This document shows, piece after piece, positions 1-6,476 of a stretch of DNA of 41,660 nt (position 1 is its first letter; each line of letters opens with the position of its first letter). The stretch is from an uncultured Lentisphaeria bacterium (GTDB taxonomy: Bacteria > Verrucomicrobiota > Lentisphaeria > Victivallales > UBA1829): contig CAJKAR010000038.1 in NCBI GenBank assembly GCA_905197955.1, forward strand, positions 1 to 41,660, read 5' to 3'. The notes beneath the pieces were generated by a model. It was not told the origin of the DNA and searched no databases. It worked only from the letters and a program-made list of their open reading frames with translations. The position numbers and the translations under genes were made by a program.

Positions 1-220
1 TCAGGACGGATTTTTCGTCTTTGACCGGCAAGAGATGAGGGATTCCCGTTGAAATGTATCTCCCCAGTCACCCCCATGCCAGAAGTCAGGTATGTCCCCA
101 GTCACCCCCATGCCAGAAGTCAGGAGAGCAAAATTTTTGGTCGTGTTTTTTTGCCTTTGAATGCGTCAGGACGGATTTTTCGTCTTTGACCGGCAAGAGA
201 TGAGGGATTCCCGTTGAAAT
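1..220. repeat. 55-bp direct repeat flanking the IS66 left end (copies 1-55 and 166-220)
   Basis: Bases 1-55 are identical by eye to 166-220. The right-hand copy is the natural subterminal sequence just downstream of the tnpC stop codon. The left-hand copy is not followed by tnpC but runs straight into a second copy of the IS terminal repeat. This suggests a second, truncated relative of the same element starting left of the window, or a rearranged IS end. The repeat may extend beyond base 1, which is the window edge. Confidence 0.85.
56..124. repeat. Tandem duplicate of the IS66 terminal inverted repeat
   Basis: Two head-to-tail copies of a 34-bp unit start at 56 and 90. They begin GTATC and GTATG and share TCCCCAGTCACCCCCATGCC plus the following ten bases. 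The right end of the IS, read inward from 2675 on the minus strand, begins GTATGCCACCAGTGAAGCCC and matches about 18 of 25 positions. The unit is therefore the element's terminal inverted repeat. The copy at 90 shares the GTATG tip with the right end and is the more likely true boundary. Confidence 0.75.
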
Positions 221-223
221 CGC

Positions 224-1855
224 TTAGAGGCGCGTTTGCGTGGCTTTCCCGGGATATTTCAACGTGGGTTGAAGATCCCAGTTTTGAGGGAGCAAAGAGT
301 CGATCTGTGATGCTGGCGTGGTATTGATGCGGATCAAAATGTCTTCCAGCCATTGACGGTAGTTGACGCCATTGGCTTTGCAGGTCGCCGCGAAGGAAAA
401 CAGAATCGCCAGATTCTGCCCACCGGTTTCACTTCCGGTGAAAAGCCAGTTGCGTCTTCCGATTGCAATTCGTCTCATCTGAATCTCGGCGGGATTATTG
501 TCAAGATTCAATTTTGGATCATCAAGGAATTTTTTGAGCTCGTTTTCAATATTCAGCGCATAAGTTGCGGCTTTTGCCAATGGCGAGGACGGCAGCTCAT
601 TGTGCTGCCACTCCCGGCAAAGCGCAAAGATATTGTCAACGATTTTTTGAGACTCGCGACGGACCGTTTTCCTGGCTTGAAACAATGCGGTTTCGGAACC
701 TTTTGCTTCGGCTTTGTCTTTGGCGATTCGCTCAAGGCGGTAGAGATCGCGAATCATGTCAAGCATCCGCGCACTTTTAACAAAACCTGCTTTATGGGCA
801 TCAAATACGCGCCGCCTCATATGACTCCAACAGCAAGCGGCTTCACAGGAAAGGTTTTCATAGCCGACATAGGAATCGCGAATAATCGTTCCTGAATAAT
901 CTCCCAGCAGAAGTTGAGCAACGTCCTGTGAGCGTGACGGAGAAAAATGAAAGGCCACCATCGGCGGACCAATTCCTGTCATCCGGCACCAGAAATAAGC
1001 GGTCTTGCACTTGCCGTGTCCGGGAACGGCAAGCTTCAGGAAGGTTTCATCGACATGGAGCACCTCACACTCCATAATCAGTTCCACCATCCGATCATAA
1101 AGAACCTTGAGGCTCTGGGCACCGTTTTTGAAAAGATGCGCCAAGGTGGACGGGGCGATCTGGACCCCCTCGCTTGCAAACATTTTTACTTGGCGTTCCA
1201 GCGGAATCGAGTGTTCCGTTTTATCGGCAATGACTTTCGCCGGAATGGAGACATCATATTTTGTTTTTCCACTCGGACTGTTGAAATAATCACCGGGCGC
1301 GGGAGCTGTCCGAACGCCTTGGAGCGGATCTCCAGAAGCCGCGTATTTGGCCCGGCGGTAGCGGATCACATACAAGCCGCTGCGGACCGCCAAGCGTTCG
1401 GAATCCTCATAACCGATCAACTCCATTCCCTGTCGTTTTTCCGCCGGAATATCGATAATCCGGTCCTCGCGGGGAAGATCGGCCGGAATTTCATCCCAAC
1501 CATTTTTTTCGCGGACTTTTCGCGTATGCTCTGCAACAGTTTGCAACTCGACAGAAACCACCGGTTCACTTGTTTCCTCAAATCCTGGCAACAACCCCGA
1601 TTGATCGGCCGTCGGCAAAAAACGCTCTGATTTGGAACCGAAAATCTGGCGCTTCAACCAAGCGTTTTCATATTCGAGTTTGGCGTTCTGTTTTTTCAAC
1701 GCGGCATTTTCAGTTTTCAGGGTGATGATTTCAGCTCTGGTCGCCGCCAGTTCTTTTTTGAGATTCAATATCTCTTCTGCTTGCTTGTCGATGAAAGCAC
1801 TCAAGTCCCGGATGACCGCAAGCGCGTCTTCCAAAGAGGATAGTTCCCGTCCCAT
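224..1855 (-). CDS. tnpC: IS66 family transposase TnpC
   Basis: This is the catalytic transposase of the IS66 element, 543 residues, full family length. The N-terminal ~75 residues form a leucine/glutamate/lysine-rich coiled coil (IS66 leucine-zipper region) followed by the conserved WLKRQIFGSKSERF motif. A DDE-type catalytic core follows, with acidic motifs visible as LHVDET, IRDSYVGYENL and LDNNPAEIQMR. The C-terminal segment after the last acidic residue (GRRNWLFTGSETGG) is typical of the family. No frameshift or internal stop is present, so the enzyme is probably functional. It is the last gene of the tnpA-tnpB-tnpC operon and is separated from tnpB by 73 bp. Confidence 0.95.
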   Translation of the reverse strand: MGRELSSLEDALAVIRDLSAFIDKQAEEILNLKKELAATRAEIITLKTENAALKKQNAKLEYENAWLKRQIFGSKSERFLPTADQSGLLPGFEETSEPVVSVELQTVAEHTRKVREKNGWDEIPADLPREDRIIDIPAEKRQGMELIGYEDSERLAVRSGLYVIRYRRAKYAASGDPLQGVRTAPAPGDYFNSPSGKTKYDVSIPAKVIADKTEHSIPLERQVKMFASEGVQIAPSTLAHLFKNGAQSLKVLYDRMVELIMECEVLHVDETFLKLAVPGHGKCKTAYFWCRMTGIGPPMVAFHFSPSRSQDVAQLLLGDYSGTIIRDSYVGYENLSCEAACCWSHMRRRVFDAHKAGFVKSARMLDMIRDLYRLERIAKDKAEAKGSETALFQARKTVRRESQKIVDNIFALCREWQHNELPSSPLAKAATYALNIENELKKFLDDPKLNLDNNPAEIQMRRIAIGRRNWLFTGSETGGQNLAILFSFAATCKANGVNYRQWLEDILIRINTTPASQIDSLLPQNWDLQPTLKYPGKATQTRL

Positions 1856-1928
1856 GCCAATAGCATAGACGATTCAAGCGGATTTTTCAAATCCAGATCC
1901 GGCTTATTTTCAAAAAATTATCATATTA

Positions 1929-2279
1929 TTACGACTGTGTCTCATTCGAATACCGTTTGTAATACCGCTGCGGCTTGATCCCCGACAATATCGCATAAAG
2001 TTCCCGCGATTCCAACTCGATTTTACCCTCCGCTGATACCGGGAGATTGAACTGACCGCGTTCAAGCCGCTTCGCAAAAATGCACATGCCTCCATCCTGA
2101 TAGAAAAGCATTTTCACCAACTTTTTGTTCCGGCTGAAAAACACGAACAGATGTCCGGACGCCGGATCGCGACCGATATATTCCTGCACCGCTCCCGCCA
2201 AACCATCAAACGACTTACGAAGATTCACAGGATGCGCACAATAATAGATGCGCTGATTACCTCCAAGGGAAAACATCAC
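1929..2279 (-). CDS. tnpB: IS66 accessory protein TnpB (Orf2)
   Basis: A 116-residue protein of the IS66 Orf2/TnpB family, needed with TnpA and TnpC for transposition; its precise role is unsettled. Family features seen are an N-terminal IYYCAHPVNLRKSFDGL segment, the GHLFVFFSRNKKLVKMLFYQDGG core and a later RLERGQFNLP motif. The start could be the GTG at 2279 or the ATG at 2276. Either overlaps the tnpA stop codon, indicating translational coupling. The length is normal for the family. Confidence 0.93.
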   Translation of the reverse strand: MMFSLGGNQRIYYCAHPVNLRKSFDGLAGAVQEYIGRDPASGHLFVFFSRNKKLVKMLFYQDGGMCIFAKRLERGQFNLPVSAEGKIELESRELYAILSGIKPQRYYKRYSNETQS

Positions 2280-2593
2280 CGTTCCTCAAATACATCCAGA
2301 ACTTCCGATAACGTTTCCGGAACAAAATCCGAAGACAACTCGATCTCCCACCCACCAAACTTCAGACGAATGCCTGAAGCTCCTGTTGAGATTGGAACGG
2401 ACGGGGCTTTTACCTCCACAAAGTCAACTTTGGCGACTCCTGGCCGTTCCTGTTTCAACCGCCGAATCCAACGACGAACACTTTCATACGGCAATTCTTT
2501 CAATTCGCTGTATTCCTGAACTGTCAAGCCGCTATCCCAATATTCTGACAACTCCTGCTCCCAATATTCACGACTCCGTCTTTCGCGTTCCAT
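2276..2593 (-). CDS. tnpA: IS66 accessory protein TnpA
   Basis: A 105-residue protein in the tnpA position of the IS66 element. The first ~50 residues (EYWEQELSEYWDSGLTVQEY, then ESVRRWIRRLK) form the helix-turn-helix-like segment seen in IS66 TnpA proteins. The remainder is a short variable tail. The ATG at 2593 is preceded by a strong GGAGGT ribosome-binding site five bases upstream and by an in-frame TAA, which fixes the start. It overlaps tnpB. Its first 70 bp also lie inside the read-through tail of the truncated hxsC frame. Confidence 0.88.
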   Translation of the reverse strand: MERERRSREYWEQELSEYWDSGLTVQEYSELKELPYESVRRWIRRLKQERPGVAKVDFVEVKAPSVPISTGASGIRLKFGGWEIELSSDFVPETLSEVLDVFEER

Positions 2594-3345
2594 ACCTTAC
2601 CTCCAGATTTGAGTTCCAGAGGCAATTTATTACAACTTTTAGACGATTTACAGATGGGCTTCACTGGTGGCATACGTGTCAAAACAGCTTCTTCCAGTTC
2701 TTTTTGATATTCATATGGATCAACCCATAGCAGATCATGATTCTGAATAGCATTACCAATATATTCCATTCCCATGAACGCAACAAAATTGACAAAGGGA
2801 AGGTTTTTATAAATAAAATTTGCTATTTCAGGAAGTCGTTTCCAATTTATTTTATGAATAAGAATTCGCAACTCAATATCAATATTTATAGCTGCCAGTT
2901 GATAAAGACCGAGCATTGTTTCTGAAAAACTGCCCTTTATTTGAGTAATCATATCATGATCTCCGGAATAGTCTGAGTGCAAAGGAATTCCTATCAGAAG
3001 TTTCTCTTTATCAATATCTTCGAACAATTTAGTATATTGAGCATTTGCAAAACTTCGTCCGTTGCTGAGAAGGTGAACTGTCGTTTCCGGAAATTTAGTC
3101 TGAAGATATTGAATGAATGGTATGAGACGTGTTCCCAAAAGTGTTGGTTCTCCGCCCGTAAGCGCAATTTGCGAATAATTAAAGGGGGCCGAAGCCTCTA
3201 TGATTCTGCAATTGTTTTGAAAATGAAATTCCAAATCATTTGCAGAAGAAGGTGGCTGACAACACATTAAACAGCGATTATTGCATTGAGCTGTTATGAA
3301 AAGTGCATTATCATTCGATTTTGGATCCAGAAAATTTCTGATCAT
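2524..3345 (-). CDS. hxsC: His-Xaa-Ser system radical SAM maturase HxsC, C-terminally truncated by IS66
   Basis: A radical SAM enzyme of the His-Xaa-Ser (Hxs) system, thought to modify the repeat peptide HxsA. The CX3CX2C cluster motif is C21-NNR-C25-LM-C28. It is followed by the SAM-binding GGEPT segment, a conserved HLLSNGR, and a MGMEYIGNA/LLWVDPYEYQKELEEAVL stretch that I recognise as HxsC-like. Native sequence stops at about residue 223. The remaining ~50 codons (from RMPPVKP on) are read out of the IS66 terminal repeat and the start of tnpA. Intact family members continue for roughly another 100 residues, including a C-terminal Cys-rich region, so auxiliary cluster ligands are probably lost. 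The start at 3345 overlaps the hxsB stop as ATGA. Probably non-functional unless the remaining domain is dispensable. Confidence 0.85.
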   Translation of the reverse strand: MIRNFLDPKSNDNALFITAQCNNRCLMCCQPPSSANDLEFHFQNNCRIIEASAPFNYSQIALTGGEPTLLGTRLIPFIQYLQTKFPETTVHLLSNGRSFANAQYTKLFEDIDKEKLLIGIPLHSDYSGDHDMITQIKGSFSETMLGLYQLAAINIDIELRILIHKINWKRLPEIANFIYKNLPFVNFVAFMGMEYIGNAIQNHDLLWVDPYEYQKELEEAVLTRMPPVKPICKSSKSCNKLPLELKSGGKVWNAKDGVVNIGSRSCQNIGIAA

Positions 3346-4754
3346 GCTTCTTCTCCAGTGATCCAGGATTGAAAAATGGGAAGGACTTCATTTTTTCGAG
3401 TTATTAGTAGATGAAATAAATGAGTAATGATCGCTTTATTTTTTTGGCAGAAAGAGGATAAAGGTCTGATTCCATACATGTCTCCCTGGGTCGCATAATT
3501 ACGGACAGGATCGGCTCCACAGTATGCTTGAAATGCGCACTCTGAGCAGCCTGCAATAAATTCAGTCCCCCATAAACGAGCTATTTCCCTGGCTTTTTTC
3601 CCATAAAATAAATCATCGTAGTTATCTGAAACATGTCCAAGACAAAATGTCTTATCTCCAAGAGTCCCCAGCATTCTGGATTCATCAGAGGCATAGACAT
3701 CTCCGTCATAATGATATACAACGACATTATTGATTAACCCCGCAGGGGATTGTAAATCAACAAATCCAATGGGAAACGGAGTCAACATTTTTCGCAAAAT
3801 CAAAGCAGTGAATTCCTCTACGAAGAAAATTCCTTTTTTGTTCAAGATCAGAATATAGTCCAAGACTTTTTTATAGAAATCGATGAAACGGTCATAGTAG
3901 TCGTTATTTTGTGAATAACTTGAAGCAAGACCATATGGATTCAGCGCTCGCAGAAAAATACTGTGAAATCCATTTGCTAAATAACAATCGATGATTTCTT
4001 TCGGATAGAGGAGCGAATATTCAGAGGTTGTCATTAACGCAGCAACTCTTTCCTTTCCCAGTACATTGCGCGCTTTTTCAATTCCGGCAACCACTTTCTG
4101 GTAACTGTCGTTTTTCCCTCTGTTGAAATTATGGATAAATTCGGGACCATCCAGAGAGGTCGAAATCAAAACCTGGTATTTTGAACAGATTTCCAGAAGA
4201 GAGTCCGGAAGTTCTCTGCAGTTGCTACATAAAACATAGGTCATTTTTTTGCGATGCTGCAGATTCTGTTCTTCAGCATATTCTATCGCTTTCTGGAAGA
4301 GATCTGGAACCAAAGTGGATTCTCCTCCTTGAAACTCCATTGTAAGAAAAGGAGATGGTGAAGAAAACATAAGGTCTACCGCCATACGCATATGTTCAAT
4401 GCTCATATCGAATTGCGAGGAGGCATCTGCTGGTTTGCTGGAGGCTTGACAATAGTTGCAGTTCTGATTACAACGAAGAGTTAGAACAAAGATATGAAGT
4501 GAAGTAAAATGATCCAGAAAACTTTTTTTCGTTCGCAAACGAACGGCATAGGTGTCCAGCAAGTCTGGGATAGGGGTTTCTGAAATAAAATAGTTCGAGA
4601 CAAGATCTTTATAGAGATTGCTGTCTCTGGCAATTGTTCGTAATATTATTTTTTCAGCAGAGTGTTCTTCCGTGATTAGATAATCTCCTACTTCATTCAC
4701 AAGAATGTCATGCCCATCAAGATGAAAAAAACGGAACGGAAGCAAGCAATACAT
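3342..4754 (-). CDS. hxsB: His-Xaa-Ser system radical SAM maturase HxsB
   Basis: A radical SAM/SPASM-type peptide maturase, 470 residues from the chosen ATG at 4754. That start begins MYCLLPFRFF, which fits the HxsB N-terminus, and lies one base after the hxsD stop. An upstream in-frame ATG at 4844 would run deep into hxsD and is unlikely. The radical SAM motif is C95-NQN-C99-NY-C102, followed by MEFQGGEST for SAM binding. The C-terminal Cys cluster CSECAFQAYCGADP, followed by a later FCQKNK, is typical of SPASM/twitch domains that bind auxiliary Fe-S clusters. Known Hxs gene sets pair HxsB and HxsC with HxsA and HxsD. The chemistry installed is not established. The gene is AT-rich relative to the rest of the window. 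Confidence 0.9.
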   Translation of the reverse strand: MYCLLPFRFFHLDGHDILVNEVGDYLITEEHSAEKIILRTIARDSNLYKDLVSNYFISETPIPDLLDTYAVRLRTKKSFLDHFTSLHIFVLTLRCNQNCNYCQASSKPADASSQFDMSIEHMRMAVDLMFSSPSPFLTMEFQGGESTLVPDLFQKAIEYAEEQNLQHRKKMTYVLCSNCRELPDSLLEICSKYQVLISTSLDGPEFIHNFNRGKNDSYQKVVAGIEKARNVLGKERVAALMTTSEYSLLYPKEIIDCYLANGFHSIFLRALNPYGLASSYSQNNDYYDRFIDFYKKVLDYILILNKKGIFFVEEFTALILRKMLTPFPIGFVDLQSPAGLINNVVVYHYDGDVYASDESRMLGTLGDKTFCLGHVSDNYDDLFYGKKAREIARLWGTEFIAGCSECAFQAYCGADPVRNYATQGDMYGIRPLSSFCQKNKAIITHLFHLLITRKNEVLPIFQSWITGEEA

Positions 4755-4755
4755 T

Positions 4756-5121
4756 TTATTCCTTATCCTTTTGTATGTACGTTTTCGTATCTTGATTTGC
4801 AAAGGCTTTAATGTATAAAATAGAACGTATTTCTCGAGTTTCATTTTGAATGATTTGACGCAAATTGAAATCGATAAATTTCTGATTCAGTTCTTGTTCA
4901 AGATCTTTGAGTTCTGATAAGTTGAAACATCCCTCTTTTTTCTTAAGTGTAATTTGTTCGATTTCGGGAGATTTCATTCGGCGATCACAGAGGAACCTGT
5001 CTAGAAGCGAATACAATACTTTTGCAACGACATCTTTTCCATAAAGGGTCCTGTCACAAAAAAAAGTGACTTTTGATGGTGATTCCTGTTGAAAATCAAA
5101 CACTTTTTTACTCCTTATCAT
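4756..5121 (-). CDS. hxsD: His-Xaa-Ser system protein HxsD
   Basis: A small 121-residue protein matching the HxsD family layout: an N-terminal FFCDRTLYGKDVVAKVLYSL segment, a central variable part, and the conserved C-terminal helix FIDFNLRQIIQNETREIRS followed by ILYIKAFAN. HxsD is a constant companion of the HxsB and HxsC maturases. It may bind the precursor, or bridge it to the enzymes as PqqD-like proteins do in other radical SAM peptide systems (inference). It overlaps hxsA by four bases (ATGA) and precedes hxsB by one base, so the operon is translationally coupled. Confidence 0.88.
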   Translation of the reverse strand: MIRSKKVFDFQQESPSKVTFFCDRTLYGKDVVAKVLYSLLDRFLCDRRMKSPEIEQITLKKKEGCFNLSELKDLEQELNQKFIDFNLRQIIQNETREIRSILYIKAFANQDTKTYIQKDKE

Positions 5122-6116
5122 GGAATCGGAAATTGTTGTATCTTTTGATAAGTGATTTCATTTAATTTTTTTGTTTGAGGTATATTTTGTCTTTCCTGGA
5201 ATCTTTTTACGGCATCGGAAAGACGGGAATCATAAAGCGTATCTGTTTTATTTATATGGATCAAGTAGTACGGTTCCATAAAGCCGTAAAGAGATAGAAG
5301 AATCCCTGCAACTCTTACGGCTGGTTTTGTTTCATATAAATCGACACTTCCCGACAGCGGGATTTCGACTTCTTTCCAGTACGCAATATATTCTTTTTTT
5401 TTGTTTGTCCAGTCTAATAAAATCTGAAGAAGCTGTGAATCTAGAATTCCATTGACAGATTGGTTTGCTATGATTTGTGCATTTTTGAGTGCTTGGACTA
5501 TTTGAGAATTACATTTCTGTTGTGATGAAAAATTAGGATGAAGTAATTTATTCTTTATTAATAGTTTTGCTAATTCGTTGACATCCGGACCTATATCTCC
5601 CTTGACGATATTTCGTTCCCCCAATTTGTATTCTTTTTCTGGAATTTGCGGCGGGAGGGGGATTTCCTCAACCTCTGATTGGGAATTCTTAGTTGTCTTT
5701 TTTTCGATAGATGTTGCAGAATAGGGGGGAACCGACTTGGGTGGTGAGACGTTTCGTAATGTGGACGGAAAATCTCTTCTGGTCGAAGGCATTATTCTGG
5801 AACTTGAGTAATGCGTTTGAGCCGAGGTGTGTGAACGATGAGATACATGTCCTTCTCCGGAGCTGGATGAGTGAGATCTATGAGAGGAATGTGATCTGTG
5901 AGAGGAATGTGATCTGTGACCACGCGCTAAAAGTATGTTGGAATCATTCTGTTTCAGTTCAAAAGACTGCAGCCGGTTTTCTTTATTCCTTTTATCATCA
6001 GTAAGAATTGTAGAAAAGATAGGAGTGATTTCTTGCGGGATACCATCCGAACCGAATAAAGATGTAATCGATGAAATTAAAATGGATGATAATATTTTTT
6101 TGAATTTGTTTTTCAT
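5118..6116 (-). CDS. hxsA: His-Xaa-Ser repeat protein HxsA
   Basis: The presumed substrate of the Hxs system, 332 residues. An N-terminal basic and hydrophobic segment (residues 1-21) looks like a signal peptide or membrane anchor. Residues 67-104 carry ten His-X-Ser triplets, with His at 67, 70, 73, 76, 79, 82, 90, 93, 96 and 102 (HRS, HSS, HVS, HTS and HYS types). A Pro/Ser-rich linker follows. Two peptidoglycan-binding-like units come next: GDIGPDVNELAKLL...VNGILDSQLLQILLDW near 175-240, and RVAGILLSLYGF...LSDAVKRFQERQNIP near 268-325. The protein is thus likely exported and wall-associated, with the modified triplets exposed outside the cytoplasm (inference). First gene of the operon. Confidence 0.9.
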   Translation of the reverse strand: MKNKFKKILSSILISSITSLFGSDGIPQEITPIFSTILTDDKRNKENRLQSFELKQNDSNILLARGHRSHSSHRSHSSHRSHSSSSGEGHVSHRSHTSAQTHYSSSRIMPSTRRDFPSTLRNVSPPKSVPPYSATSIEKKTTKNSQSEVEEIPLPPQIPEKEYKLGERNIVKGDIGPDVNELAKLLIKNKLLHPNFSSQQKCNSQIVQALKNAQIIANQSVNGILDSQLLQILLDWTNKKKEYIAYWKEVEIPLSGSVDLYETKPAVRVAGILLSLYGFMEPYYLIHINKTDTLYDSRLSDAVKRFQERQNIPQTKKLNEITYQKIQQFPIP

Positions 6117-6184
6117 GGCATTCTGCGCCTTCCCCCTCGGTCGAAGAACTTTTAATAAAAGAGTGGTGTAAAGCCACTTGGCTT

Positions 6185-6212
6185 ACTATATCTCATTGTT
6201 TGCTGATTACAA
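6185..6212 (-). promoter_or_regulatory. Predicted sigma70-type promoter of the hxs operon
   Basis: On the minus strand TTGTAA (6207-6212) and TATAGT (6185-6190) are separated by 16 bp. They lie about 70 bp upstream of the hxsA start codon. This is a pattern match only. Confidence 0.55.
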
Positions 6213-6476
6213 GTTTTGAAATAGATTTCAGCCGGCGTCCGATATTGGAGTGCCGAATGAATCCGCTTAAAGTCATTTTACATACTGCTGAATGTGCTGG
6301 CGTGATTCATTATATACCCGAGCATTCATTCCGATTATATTCCAGTATTTTAATGAGACGGCTCCGTGGATTAAAGAAAGTCTGCTTTTTTCTAAGAAGA
6401 CCTTGAATATGTGCGGAAGCGTTATATTTTTATAGATAGTTTGTCCGTGATAAAAATAATCACTAAAGGAGATGAG
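6213..6476. other. AT-rich intergenic stretch between divergent hxsA and esterase genes
   Basis: About 360 bp separate the divergent hxsA and esterase starts. Apart from the hxs promoter at 6185-6212 and an AAAGGAGATGAG ribosome-binding site just before the esterase ATG at 6477, I see no convincing gene or strong hairpin. The esterase promoter is not obvious; TTGAAT at 6403 and TATATT at 6423 are only 14 bp apart. Confidence 0.5.

Larger units (their letters stand above)
90..2675 (-). mobile_element. IS66-family insertion sequence inserted in hxsC
   Basis: The element carries the classical tnpA-tnpB-tnpC order on the minus strand. Imperfect terminal repeats lie at 90-114 and 2651-2675, both starting GTATG when read inward. 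About 80 bp separates the right end from tnpA and about 130 bp separates tnpC from the left end. The 8-bp target duplication expected for IS66 is not visible: the right flank is GTGTCAAA and the left flank is GAAGTCAG (or GTTGAAAT if the end is at 56). The left end has therefore been rearranged since insertion, or belongs to a different copy. The right boundary falls inside the hxsC reading frame. Confidence 0.8.

Noticed and set aside
1..124. Short tandem repeats at the left edge considered as a CRISPR array
   Set aside because: Only two units with no spacers, and they match the IS66 terminal repeat at 2675.
6200..6406. 68-codon open frame in the hxsA-esterase intergenic region
   Set aside because: No ribosome-binding site, no motif, and it overlaps the predicted hxs promoter.
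6403..6428. TTGAAT/TATATT pair as the esterase promoter
   Set aside because: Spacing of 14 bp is too short to accept on pattern alone.
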